From Haloarcula laminariae (lineage in GTDB: Archaea > Halobacteriota > Halobacteria > Halobacteriales > Haloarculaceae): a stretch of 64,000 nucleotides of DNA. Numbering within the stretch: the first letter of the stretch is position 1; every line of letters starts with the position of its first letter. Below are positions 51,623-60,188 of this stretch, piece by piece. The notes below the pieces were generated by a model. The model was not told where the DNA came from and did no database searches. It saw only the letters and a program-made list of their open reading frames with translations. The position numbers and the translations under genes were made by a program. The DNA is taken from the NCBI RefSeq assembly GCF_025457605.1, contig NZ_JAMZFY010000001.1, positions 1,798,001 through 1,862,000 of the forward strand, read 5' to 3'.

Positions 51623-52045
51623 ATGAGCGAGCCGTTTCTGGAAGCGACGATAAGCATACGCGGCGTCATCCGCCGCCCCGACGGCGCGGTCCTGCTGGTG
51701 CGGGAGGCGGACACCGGCAACTGGGAGCTGCCGGGCGGGCGCATCCGGCCCGACGAGGAGGTGCGGAACTGCCTCCGACGGGAGATTCGGGAGGAGACCG
51801 GGCTCTCCGTGCGCGTCCACCTGCCGGTCAAGACCTACTCGTGGCAGAACGGGTCCGGGGAGGGTCGGTTCGCGGTCTACTACCGCTGTACGGCCGACGA
51901 CGATGGCGTGACACTGAGCTCCGAACACACCGAGGCGACGTGGGCCGACGACGAGACCGCCTCGGCGCGGCTGAGCGAACCTCAGTGGGCGGCGGTCGAG
52001 CTATCGGAGTCGCCCCGGAACGGCGACTGCAACGGGGGCCACTGA
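51623..52045 (+). CDS. NUDIX hydrolase
   Basis: A 140-residue NUDIX-fold hydrolase. The NUDIX box is G(G)RIRPDEEVRNCLRREIREETGL with Arg-Glu-x-x-Glu-Glu in place (about residues 40-61). A beta strand (LEATISIRGVIRRPDGAVLLVRE) precedes it as usual. The substrate (a nucleotide diphosphate derivative) cannot be named. The ATG is the first in frame and gives the standard N-terminal strand. It opens a region of cell-surface and sugar-related genes. Confidence 0.9.
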   Translation: MSEPFLEATISIRGVIRRPDGAVLLVREADTGNWELPGGRIRPDEEVRNCLRREIREETGLSVRVHLPVKTYSWQNGSGEGRFAVYYRCTADDDGVTLSSEHTEATWADDETASARLSEPQWAAVELSESPRNGDCNGGH

Positions 52046-52077
52046 GGCCCACCCCGACGGCGTAGTCGGCGCTGAGT

Positions 52078-53133
52078 TCAGCTGGGACGGGAGCGTCGCG
52101 GGCCGAAGAGCCGGCCGACGACCCGCTCGCTGCCCAGCAGATACAGCAGCCGCCCGAGACGGGAGCCGATTCGCTCCCACCGGAGCGTGGGGCGGGCGCG
52201 ACCCCCGAACTCGGTTTTGAACGCGAACGTGCCGTCCGCGAAGTCGGGCGTCGTCTCGCCGAAGTCACAGGTGCCGTAGCCGGCGTCGATACCCCACCGG
52301 ATGGCGCTGCGGTAGAGGACCTCGGAGGGGAACTGCGAGAAATTGTCGGTGTCGTAGGCCGGCAGGAGGAGGACGAGGCGGTCCCGTTCGTCGTCCAGCA
52401 CGGCCAGCAGTTCGCCCGCCGGCTCGCCGTCGACCGTCGCGCGGAACAGCTTCAACCGGTCCCCGAGATGTCGGAACAGCGCCCGGAGCAGCGGCGCCGA
52501 CGCGCCGTCGCCGTCGAGCCGTGCCACGTGTTCGGCGTGGTTGGCCGCGAACGTCTCGATGGCATCGGCCGTCACCGGCACGTCGGTCGCGGTGACGCCG
52601 CGCTCGTCCGCCTTCCGGAGGTTCCTGCGCTTTTTCTGCGAGAGGTCGGCGGCGACGGCGTCCCACGGCCGGTCGGTCGCCACGACGAACCGGCAATCCC
52701 GAACGGACGGGTAGTACCCCCGCTCCCGGAGGCGTGCGGCGTATCGGACCGAGCGGTCGCCGGCCGGCCGCAGCACGTGGCCGATGGTCCGGCCGCCGGT
52801 CAGCGACGCCAGTTCACCGACCATCGCCTCGAAGACGGCGGCCTCGTCGGTGGCGACCATCGCGCCGTTGGTGCCTGGTTTGGCCGGCCCGAGAAACCGG
52901 AACGGCGTACCGGGCAGCGGGCGGAGGAACGCCGGGTGGACGCCGACGAGCGTCCCGCCCTTGCGGACCTGGACGTGCCGGCCGTCGGCGCCCGTCGCGT
53001 CCTCGTAGGCCCGGAGCCACTCGTAGCGCTCGAAGACGCTGCCGGTGGCGGACTGCTGGGCGACGATAGCGTTCCACTCGCCCTGTTTGACCTCGGTGAT
53101 AGAGCGGTGGACCGAGGTCGTGACGTCTGTCAT
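52078..53133 (-). CDS. GNAT/FemAB-like acyltransferase
   Basis: A 351-residue protein with two GNAT-like halves, resembling FemAB peptidyltransferases and the BioF2-like acetyltransferase group. Key blocks are WNAIVAQQSATGSVFERYEWLRAYED in the first half and the LSQKKRRNLRKADERGV motif, where FemAB-like proteins contact the acyl donor, plus GEPAGELLAVLDD and FPSEVLYRSAIRWGIDAGYGTCDFG in the second. Haloarchaea lack peptidoglycan, so a role in modifying polysaccharides or other surface molecules is inferred. It is convergent to the NUDIX gene with a 32-bp gap. Confidence 0.83.
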   Translation of the reverse strand: MTDVTTSVHRSITEVKQGEWNAIVAQQSATGSVFERYEWLRAYEDATGADGRHVQVRKGGTLVGVHPAFLRPLPGTPFRFLGPAKPGTNGAMVATDEAAVFEAMVGELASLTGGRTIGHVLRPAGDRSVRYAARLRERGYYPSVRDCRFVVATDRPWDAVAADLSQKKRRNLRKADERGVTATDVPVTADAIETFAANHAEHVARLDGDGASAPLLRALFRHLGDRLKLFRATVDGEPAGELLAVLDDERDRLVLLLPAYDTDNFSQFPSEVLYRSAIRWGIDAGYGTCDFGETTPDFADGTFAFKTEFGGRARPTLRWERIGSRLGRLLYLLGSERVVGRLFGPRRSRPS

Positions 53134-53227
53134 CGTCCCGGTGTTCAGCGGGGGGCGACCTAACTGTGCGTATTGTGGCAGCCTCGGCTCAGGTGGCTTT
53201 ATCTCCCTGAAAGGTGAGGGGTGGGGT

Positions 53228-54238
53228 ATGACCGAACTGGCCGTCGGCGTCGTCGGCGCCGGCTGGATGGCGACCGACTACCACATACCGGCCTTTACCA
53301 GCCACCCGCGGACGCGCGCGGTCGCCGTCGCCGAGCGGGACGACGACCGCCGGGGGGCCGTCGAGCGCGAGCTGTCGCTCCCCGGTTACGCAGACGTCGC
53401 CGCGATGCTTTCGGCCCACGACCTCGATGTCGTCAGCATCTGCACGCCGCCGAGCACGCACGAGGAGATATTTCTGGCCGCCGTGGAGGCGGGCTGTCAC
53501 GTCCTTTGTGAGAAACCGCTGGCGCTGACGGCCGAGAGCGCCCGGCGGATGGCGGACGCCGCCGAGGAGCGCGGCGTCGTCACGCAGGTGGGCTATCTCC
53601 ACCGGTACTACCGGAACTACGAGCGCGCGATGGAGCTGCTCGCGAACGACCTCCTCGGCGACATCGTCGAGGTGACTGTCGCCCACCACTCGGCGCCGCC
53701 GTCCGTCGGGTGGTATTACAACCCGGCGCTGTCGGGCGGTGGCGTCGCCCGCGACCTGTTCCCTCACACGCTCGACGTCCTCTTCGAACTGTTCGACGAC
53801 GCCCCCGAGGTGACCGACGCGAGCGTCCGGTATCTCCGGGACCGACCGGTCGAGGACGCCGCCCGCGCCTCGCTCGACTTCGACGGCGTCCCGGTCGACA
53901 TCTCGACGACGTGGACACAGAGCGAGGGCGTCAGTCGCGTCCTCGTGGTCGGCACCGAGGGGTGGCTGGAGTTCGATTCGATGGAGCTTGAGGGGGATGT
54001 CCACGGCCGACCGTTCGAGTTCCGGCAGGGCGAGTCCTCGCTGGTCGATATCGGCGTCGCCACGCTCTTTCCGGCCAGCGACGAGGACGCCCACACCGCA
54101 CGCATCCACGACTTCGCCGACCACGCGGCCGACGGCGACACGGCGACGGTCGCGCCGGCGCGTCGCGGCGTGGCCGTCGCTGAGGTCATCGATACGGTGT
54201 ACGACCGCTGTGGCGTCGACTGGGAGGGCGAGCGATGA
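53228..54238 (+). CDS. Gfo/Idh/MocA family sugar dehydrogenase
   Basis: A 336-residue NAD(P)-dependent oxidoreductase. The Rossmann motif is VGVVGAGWMATDYHIPAF (residues 6-23); the family signature CEKPLA and the downstream GYLHRYYRNYERAMELL with GGGVARDLFPHTLDVL are all visible. Such enzymes oxidise sugars, sugar nucleotides or inositols. The start codon is the ATG immediately before the first strand. Its last bases overlap the SDR gene (ATGA), so the two products probably act in the same sugar pathway. Confidence 0.92.
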   Translation: MTELAVGVVGAGWMATDYHIPAFTSHPRTRAVAVAERDDDRRGAVERELSLPGYADVAAMLSAHDLDVVSICTPPSTHEEIFLAAVEAGCHVLCEKPLALTAESARRMADAAEERGVVTQVGYLHRYYRNYERAMELLANDLLGDIVEVTVAHHSAPPSVGWYYNPALSGGGVARDLFPHTLDVLFELFDDAPEVTDASVRYLRDRPVEDAARASLDFDGVPVDISTTWTQSEGVSRVLVVGTEGWLEFDSMELEGDVHGRPFEFRQGESSLVDIGVATLFPASDEDAHTARIHDFADHAADGDTATVAPARRGVAVAEVIDTVYDRCGVDWEGER

Positions 54239-55146
54239 CGGTCCTCGTCACCGGCGCGACCGGCTTCATCGGGCTGAACCTGCTCCACTCGCTGGACCGG
54301 GACGCCGTGGCGATGGTGCGGCCGGCGTCGTCGACGCGGCGGCTGCCCGAGGGCGTCGACACCGTCGAGGCCGACCTCTCGGACCCGGCGTCGCTGTCGT
54401 CGGCGCTGGAGGGCGTCGACAGCGTCGTCCACCTCGCCGCGGCCGTCTACGACACTGCGCGGATGTCCGACACGAACGTCGCGGGGACCGAACGGCTCGT
54501 CGATGCGGCGGCCGACGCCGGCGTCGAGCGGTTCGTGTTCGCGAGCACCATCGGCGCACACCCGGAGGTGCCCGCGGCCGGCGACTCCGCCTACCAGCAG
54601 TCGAAGGTCGCCTCCGAGGAGCTCCTCTTCGGCCGTGACCACCCCTTCGAGGTGGCGGCCATCTACCCGACCTACATCTTCGGCCCGCGCGACTACCGGC
54701 TGACGCGCTACGAACACGTCCGCCCGATAGCGACGAACCGGCTGCTGGTCCCGCCGCTGTACACCGTCGACGAGTACAACATCGTCCACGTCGCTGACGT
54801 GGTCGGCGCCATCGACCACGTGCTGGACGGCGCGGCCGGCCGCCACCTGGTCACCGGCCCGAACCTCTCGAACAAGCAGGTCCTGGGTGCGCTGGCCCGG
54901 TACACGCCGGGCAAGTGCACCGTGGTCAACGTCCCCTACGGCGCGATTCGGTGGGGCGTCAAGCCGGCGATGGACCTGCTGTACCGGGTCGGCGTCTCGC
55001 CCGTGCCCGGCGAGGGGTTCGTCAAACGCGGCGACTACGGCACCGTCCGCGAGGGACTGACCGAACAAGCGCCGGTCCCGCAGCGACCCTGGGAGGCGGC
55101 GGTCCGGGACACAGTCGAGTGGTACGACTCGGTGGGTCTGCTGTAG
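54235..55146 (+). CDS. NAD-dependent epimerase/dehydratase (extended SDR)
   Basis: A 303-residue extended SDR. The nucleotide-binding motif is VTGATGFIGLNLL (residues 5-17), the active-site Tyr-x3-Lys is YQQSK, preceded by FASTIGAHP as the Ser/Thr site. The C-terminal part resembles haloarchaeal sugar-nucleotide epimerases. The exact substrate is unclear. It is translationally coupled to the Gfo/Idh gene. Confidence 0.9.
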   Translation: MTVLVTGATGFIGLNLLHSLDRDAVAMVRPASSTRRLPEGVDTVEADLSDPASLSSALEGVDSVVHLAAAVYDTARMSDTNVAGTERLVDAAADAGVERFVFASTIGAHPEVPAAGDSAYQQSKVASEELLFGRDHPFEVAAIYPTYIFGPRDYRLTRYEHVRPIATNRLLVPPLYTVDEYNIVHVADVVGAIDHVLDGAAGRHLVTGPNLSNKQVLGALARYTPGKCTVVNVPYGAIRWGVKPAMDLLYRVGVSPVPGEGFVKRGDYGTVREGLTEQAPVPQRPWEAAVRDTVEWYDSVGLL

Positions 55147-55147
55147 C

Positions 55148-55335
55148 ATGCGCGGACGTGACCCCGGGGAACGCTTGCGCCGCCGCTTCGCCGGAATCTA
55201 AACCTCGCGCTGGCGAGCTCGCTCGGGCGGCTCACCACGGTCCGGTTCCCCGTCCGGGACGTGGGCTGGACTGTGCTGGCCGCCCCGCCGCTGCGCGTGA
55301 AAGTCATCGAGAACGTCCGCGAGCTCCGGGGGTAG
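55148..55335 (+). pseudogene. Frameshifted remnant of a small protein gene
   Basis: An ATG right after the SDR stop opens MRGRDPGERLRRRFAGI, then hits TAA at 55199-55201. Reading on in another frame from 55201 gives a continuous, protein-like tail NLALASSLGRLTTVRFPVRD... ending KVIENVRELRG at TAG 55333-55335, directly against the convergent sugar dehydrogenase gene. A one- or two-base shift near 55199-55200 joins the parts into a protein of about 61 residues. This suggests a recent frameshift or a sequencing error in a small gene cotranscribed with the SDR. Function unknown. Confidence 0.5.
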
Positions 55336-56724
55336 TCAGGCGGTGAGCCGGTAGACGACGCCCTCGTCCCGGCTGAGCGGGTCCGACGCGAGCGGGGCCC
55401 GGGTCCCCAGCACGTAGCTGTCCGAGCCGTCCTGTCCCAGCGAGAGCACCTGTATGTCCAGCCCGCCCTCGACCTGTAGCTCCCGGACCGGCCACGTGCC
55501 CGACTCCTGTGGCGTCGCCGCCAGCAGTCGGCCCGAGGCCGCTGTGAACGAACTGGTGAAGACGCCACAGAGGTACTCGTCTCCGAGCGCGTCGACGCCG
55601 CCGGTGTGGACGTGGCCGCCGATGACCGCGAAGCCGACGGCGTCGCCCTCCTCGTCGAAGTGCGGGAACTCCAGGACGGGGTCGACCAGCGGCTCGCCCC
55701 GGTCCGACTCGACCAGACATTGCTCCTCGGAGCTGGTCCCCAGTTGCGGGTCGTGGCAGTGGGTGCCCTCCTTCAGCGGCCAGCCGTAGTTGGTGCCGGC
55801 CTCGACGACGTTGACCTCCTCCCACGTGGCCTGGCCCACGTCGCCGGCGATGAGGCGGTCGCCGCTGAAGGCCATCTTCCACGGGTTCCGAAGCCCCCAG
55901 GCGTACAGTTCGTCACGACCGTCCTCCCCCACCAGCGGGTTGTCTTCGGGAACGGCGTAGGGCAGGTCGCCGGTCCGGCCGTCGACGTCGATTCTGAAGA
56001 TGCCGCCCTTGAGCGTGTCGAGGTCCTGGGCGTTGTAGGGGTTCAGCCCGTCGCCGAGCGCGCCGTAGAGATAGCCGTCGGGGCCGAACTCCACCGTGCC
56101 GGCCTGGTGGATGGGGCGCTCCCACGGCAGTTCGAACAGCACCCGCTCGCTGTCGGGGTCGGCCCGCGTCCCGTCCGCGGAGACGCTGAACTCCGAGAGC
56201 CGCTCGACGTGGTCCAGCGCCGAATCGTCGCTGGGGGCGCTGTAGCGGACGTAGAACAGGTCGTTATCCGCGAACTCGGGGTGGAACGCGAGCCCGAGCA
56301 GCCCGCGCTCGTCGTAGGCAATCCAGTTCGGCAGCCCCTCGCCGAGCGCGACTAGTCGGTCGGAGAGGTCCAGAAACGGCGTCGACTGGAGCCCCTCGGC
56401 GTCGTGGACGTACACCTGCCCGGCCTGGTCGAGGATGAACCGCCGGTCGGCGTCCTCTTCGGCGGTGACGAGGGCACTCGGGGAGGTCAGTCCCGTCGCC
56501 ACTTCCTCCAGCCGGACCGTCGGCCCCTGGTCGAAGTACGTCCTCGAGACGCCGTCCGGGCCGCCGCTTCTCGGCGTTTTGGTGCCGGTGTTCGAGGGGG
56601 TCCCGTCGGCGGCGTCCCGTTCGTCCGTCGAGCAACCGGCGAGCAGCCCGGCCGCCCCCACGGTACCGAGCGTTCCCAGCAGCGACCGGCGTGAGACCGC
56701 ACGGTCAGATGAAGAATCGTTCAT
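55336..56724 (-). CDS. PQQ-type sugar dehydrogenase (YliI/GSDH-like) Tat lipoprotein
   Basis: A 462-residue exported lipoprotein. A twin-arginine signal (SRRSLL, Arg12-Arg13) and lipobox LAGC (Cys31) lead to a soluble-type aldose sugar dehydrogenase beta-propeller. Signatures: RGLLGLAFHPEFADNDLFYVRYS, GTVEFGPDGYLYGALGDG and YAWGLRNPWKMAFSGDRL, which in relatives surround PQQ and the catalytic His. Oxidises aldoses at the cell surface in family terms; whether the organism makes PQQ is not visible. The ATG at 56724 fits the TATA-like box near 56750 better than one two codons upstream. Confidence 0.88.
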   Translation of the reverse strand: MNDSSSDRAVSRRSLLGTLGTVGAAGLLAGCSTDERDAADGTPSNTGTKTPRSGGPDGVSRTYFDQGPTVRLEEVATGLTSPSALVTAEEDADRRFILDQAGQVYVHDAEGLQSTPFLDLSDRLVALGEGLPNWIAYDERGLLGLAFHPEFADNDLFYVRYSAPSDDSALDHVERLSEFSVSADGTRADPDSERVLFELPWERPIHQAGTVEFGPDGYLYGALGDGLNPYNAQDLDTLKGGIFRIDVDGRTGDLPYAVPEDNPLVGEDGRDELYAWGLRNPWKMAFSGDRLIAGDVGQATWEEVNVVEAGTNYGWPLKEGTHCHDPQLGTSSEEQCLVESDRGEPLVDPVLEFPHFDEEGDAVGFAVIGGHVHTGGVDALGDEYLCGVFTSSFTAASGRLLAATPQESGTWPVRELQVEGGLDIQVLSLGQDGSDSYVLGTRAPLASDPLSRDEGVVYRLTA

Positions 56725-56956
56725 ACGCATCCGATGCAGTATGAGTATTTAATCCTTGATGAGCAGTATGTGAGCGAACGTCTACTGAGTGGTGGCTAGT
56801 TCGCCGGCAGTCGAATCCTCCCTGACGCGGTGCAGGGCGTCCTCGACGCCGCCGACCGGTCGTCTAGGCCGGACCGGGGGCTGACGCCATCACGCTTCGC
56901 GCTGTCGAATCCGAGGGGAATACGGTCAATAATTCGACAATCGCAGTAGAAAATGG

Positions 56957-56963
56957 TATATTT
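56957..56963 (+). promoter_or_regulatory. TATA-like box of the LamG lipoprotein gene
   Basis: TATATTT is centred about 27 bp upstream of the ATG at 56986 and supports that start with a leaderless transcript. The rest of the 261-bp gap at 56725-56985 carries no convincing gene. Confidence 0.6.
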
Positions 56964-56985
56964 GCTGGTAACCTACTGACTTAAA

Positions 56986-58812
56986 ATGGAAACAGACCCG
57001 CCACCAACCGATATCGACGGCACGATGTCCCGACGGACGATGCTGAAACTCGCCGGCATCGCCGCCGCAACGACCGGGACGGCCGGCTGTCTCTGGCAGT
57101 CGGACTCGTCGGCGGACCGGCTCGGCTACGGCGGCGTCCCGTGGCGACTCGACGGCGGGGTGCCGGCGGCGTTGCTCGCCACGAACGCGCTCTCGCTCGT
57201 CGGCCCCACCGGCGGGCTGGTCGGCCACTGGCCCCTCGACGGGAGCGGCGACACCGCCGCCGACGTGGCCGGCGGCAACGACGGCGCCGTCCGCGGGACC
57301 CCTGAACAGGGGGTGGCGGGCGTCTACGATACGACTGGGTACGCGTTCGGCAGCGGTGCCGACGACTTCGTCGAGGTCGCGGACGCGGGGGCGTTGACGC
57401 CGACGGCGGCGCTGTCCTTCGGCGGATGGTTCCGGACAACGAGCGGCGCGAACGAGCAGACGGTGCTCCAGAAGGCCGACGCCCGCTACGGCGAGACGGG
57501 CTACGCCGTCGACGTGCAGACGCCCAACAGCCTCCGGGCCCACGTCGGCGTCGAGAGCGGACGGGCGTCGGCCAACGCCTTCGGCCTCGACACGCACGAC
57601 GGCGAGTGGCACCACGTCTGCTGTACGTGGGTCGGGTCGCGGCTGGTCATGTATCTCGACGGCGAGGAGGTCGACCGCGACAGCTCGCAGTCGGGCGATG
57701 TCGTCCACAGCGACAGACCGCTGTACATCGGTTACGGCGACAACGGCTACACCAGCTACTACGCGATGGACGGCGCCATCGACGACGTGCGGGTCTACGA
57801 CCGCGCGCTCGATAGCGGCGACGTCGCGGACCTCTACGGGGGCGTCGAGACTACCACACCGACGCCGACCGGGACCGCTACGCCCACGCCGACACCGACC
57901 GAGACGGCCACACCGACGCCAACTCCCACACCGACCCAGACCGCTACACCCACGCCCACGCCAACGGCAACACCTACGCCGACACCGACTCCAACACCCA
58001 CGCCGACACCGACGCCAACGCCCACACCGACGGAGCCGTCGACGCGGCCCACTCCGGTGGCCCGCTGGGCGTTCGCGGAGACCGGCGGGACGACGGTGGC
58101 CGACAGCGCCGGGAGCAACGACGGCTTCGTCCGCGGTTCGCCGACACTGGACACCGCGGGGGTGTTCGACACTTCGGGCATCGCCGTCGGCCCCGAGGAC
58201 TACGTCGAGATACCTGACGCGGGGGCGCTGACGCCGACGGCGGCACTGTCTTTCGGCGGGTGGTACCGAACTACGAGCGGCGCAAACGAGCAGACGGTGC
58301 TCCAGAAGGCCGACGCCCGCTACGGCGAGGCGGGCTACGCTGTCGACGTGCAGACGCCCAACAGCCTCCGGGCCCACGTCGGCGTCGAGAGCGGGCGGGC
58401 GAGCGTGAACCCGAGCGTCGCGACCCACGACGGCGAGTGGCACCACGTCTGCTGTACGTGGGACGGCGCGGCGCTGGTCATGTATCTCGACGGCGAGGAA
58501 GTCGACCGCGACGGCTCGCAGTCCGGCACCGTGGTTCCCAGCGGGCGCTCGCTGTACGTCGGCTACGGCGACAACGGCTACACCAGCTACTACCCGATGG
58601 ACGGCGCCATCGACGACGTGCGCGTCTACGACGTGGCGCTGACCGCCGACCAGGTGGGCGCGCTGGTCGCGGACATCACGACCGAGGACCCGACGCCCAC
58701 GCCGACGGAGACCGACACGGCGACCGCGACGCCGATTCCGAGCGCCGAGTTCGGCGAGCGCGGCTACGGGAGCTACGGCTACGGCGGCGCGACGGACGGA
58801 GACACCCAATGA
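56986..58812 (+). CDS. Double-LamG Tat lipoprotein
   Basis: A 608-residue exported lipoprotein. The Tat motif MSRRTML (Arg16-Arg17) is followed by lipobox TAGC (Cys35). LamG domain 1 spans about 78-285 and domain 2 about 355-560, both with FGGW(F/Y)RTTSGANEQTVLQKADARYGE and CTWxGxxLVMYLDGEEVDRD. They are joined by a Pro-Thr linker of about 60 residues (repeated TPTP) and followed by a second short Pro-Thr tail and a Tyr/Gly-rich end. The domains are nearly identical at DNA level, so they arose by recent duplication. It probably binds glycans outside the cell. It overlaps the beta-helix gene by ATGA. Confidence 0.85.
   Translation: METDPPPTDIDGTMSRRTMLKLAGIAAATTGTAGCLWQSDSSADRLGYGGVPWRLDGGVPAALLATNALSLVGPTGGLVGHWPLDGSGDTAADVAGGNDGAVRGTPEQGVAGVYDTTGYAFGSGADDFVEVADAGALTPTAALSFGGWFRTTSGANEQTVLQKADARYGETGYAVDVQTPNSLRAHVGVESGRASANAFGLDTHDGEWHHVCCTWVGSRLVMYLDGEEVDRDSSQSGDVVHSDRPLYIGYGDNGYTSYYAMDGAIDDVRVYDRALDSGDVADLYGGVETTTPTPTGTATPTPTPTETATPTPTPTPTQTATPTPTPTATPTPTPTPTPTPTPTPTPTPTEPSTRPTPVARWAFAETGGTTVADSAGSNDGFVRGSPTLDTAGVFDTSGIAVGPEDYVEIPDAGALTPTAALSFGGWYRTTSGANEQTVLQKADARYGEAGYAVDVQTPNSLRAHVGVESGRASVNPSVATHDGEWHHVCCTWDGAALVMYLDGEEVDRDGSQSGTVVPSGRSLYVGYGDNGYTSYYPMDGAIDDVRVYDVALTADQVGALVADITTEDPTPTPTETDTATATPIPSAEFGERGYGSYGYGGATDGDTQ
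57845..58045 (+). repeat. Pro-Thr coding microsatellite
   Basis: Short degenerate units of ACNCCNACN repeat through about 190 bp between the two LamG domains, encoding alternating Thr-Pro. Such tracts are prone to length change by slippage. Confidence 0.65.
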
Positions 58813-60134
58813 CAGATAATCACCAATACGAGACCCCGGCCGCTGGAACGCTGGACTGGGACGAACCGCTGAACCGCAACTTCGAACGCATCGACACGGA
58901 CGTGGAGCTCAGGGACGCCGACGCCAATCGGTCGAACTACGTCGCCAAGGCCGGCGCGAAGTTCCTCGCGACCGACACCGGGAACGTCTATCTCGGCGAC
59001 GGCGGGTCGTGGGTCCAGCTGGGCACCATCGGCGCGGGCGGCGGTAGCGGCGACGGGAGCGGCGTCACCGCACTGCTCCTCGACGGCCACGTCGTCGCGC
59101 TGGGCCGGAACAACTCCGCGCCCCAGTCCGTCGACCCGGCGACGACGGCGACGCCGATTCAGGACGCCCTCGACATCGTCGACGCGGCCGGCGGCGGCGA
59201 GGTTCGGCTCCCGGCCGGCGTCGTCGAGGAGACGGGCCCGATTCGCCCCTACGAGGAGACCCAGCTCCTCGGCCTCGGGGCCGATATCTCGAAGATAGCT
59301 ATCACCGACCGGAGCGCCGACGGAATCCTGTTCGACCGCGAGTCGGGCGTGAGCCGGGTCAAACTGGACGGCTTCGCGCTGAACGGCCCCGCCGGCGACC
59401 AGCCGACGGGGGTGGCAATCCACCACACAAACCGCGACACCCAGGACCTCTTCGTGGGCCGGCTGGTCCTCTGGGGCTGGAACAACAGCGTCTACCGCGT
59501 CGACGAGGGCGTAGGGCCGTTCCAGTGTCGCCACGAGCAGCTCACCATCTACGAGTGCGACGCCGGCGACCAGGACGGCCTCTTCGAGTTCCGCTCGTGG
59601 TACGGCCCGGCGAACTGGTTTGGCACCATCGCCGCCTACCCCAGCGCGACCGTCAGCGGGCAGAACACGACGGTGTTCTTCTCCCGCGGCGGCACCCAGA
59701 CCGTCGACTTCCTCACGATGGGCGGGTCGTCCGGCGTCGCCGTCGACCAGACGTGGGACAGCCACCTCCACTTCGGCAACGTCCACTGGGAGCCAACGAC
59801 GAACCCGTCCGACCCGCCGGCTATCGTCCGCCTGCGCGGCCACGGCATCGCGGTCATCGGCTCCGTGAAACACGTCACCGGCGTCGCCGACTACGTCTAC
59901 GAACTGGGCTACGACAGCTACAACGGCCGCGGACCGAACCGGAAGATACTGGGGCCCTACATCGAACTGGGCGCGGAGGCCGACATCGCGAACACGTTCG
60001 TCAACCTCGCCTACCCGGTCGACCCGGCCGAGCCGTCGCTGTACCAGGGGTCGCCCGACGACGTGACAGTCACTCACAGCGAGGAGGCGACCGGCGGCTT
60101 CCGGGCGCTCGGGACGGCGGGCACCGGGTTCTAG
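58809..60134 (+). CDS. Parallel beta-helix protein with virion-protein-like N-terminus
   Basis: A 441-residue protein. The N-terminal module (about 1-70) contains ETPAAGTLDWDEPLNRNFERID and FLATDTGNVYLGDGGSWVQLG, a combination I know from tail-fibre/tailspike and haloarchaeal beta-helix proteins. After a Gly/Ser hinge comes a right-handed beta-helix, starting TPIQDALDIVDAAGGGEVRLPAG. No signal peptide is seen although its partner is exported. It overlaps the LamG lipoprotein gene (ATGA), and its helix is homologous to the protein at 62354-63532, sharing VGPFQCRH, DAGDxDxL and GPANxFGTI blocks. Glycan-lyase or scaffold activity is inferred. Confidence 0.83.
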   Translation: MTDNHQYETPAAGTLDWDEPLNRNFERIDTDVELRDADANRSNYVAKAGAKFLATDTGNVYLGDGGSWVQLGTIGAGGGSGDGSGVTALLLDGHVVALGRNNSAPQSVDPATTATPIQDALDIVDAAGGGEVRLPAGVVEETGPIRPYEETQLLGLGADISKIAITDRSADGILFDRESGVSRVKLDGFALNGPAGDQPTGVAIHHTNRDTQDLFVGRLVLWGWNNSVYRVDEGVGPFQCRHEQLTIYECDAGDQDGLFEFRSWYGPANWFGTIAAYPSATVSGQNTTVFFSRGGTQTVDFLTMGGSSGVAVDQTWDSHLHFGNVHWEPTTNPSDPPAIVRLRGHGIAVIGSVKHVTGVADYVYELGYDSYNGRGPNRKILGPYIELGAEADIANTFVNLAYPVDPAEPSLYQGSPDDVTVTHSEEATGGFRALGTAGTGF

Positions 60135-60188
60135 CGCCGCTTCCGTATCCCGTTAAGTACCCCCGGCTCACAGTGGTAGACATCCCTC

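Noticed and set aside
56782-56890. Short minus-strand open stretch ending GGVEDALHRVREDSTAGELATTQ
   Set aside because: It reads like a protein C-terminus, but is only about 35 codons with no start and no recognisable family; possibly a decayed gene fragment, too weak to annotate.
57845-58045. Repeats resembling a CRISPR array
   Set aside because: The units are short, degenerate, in frame and encode Thr-Pro inside an intact gene; there are no spacers.
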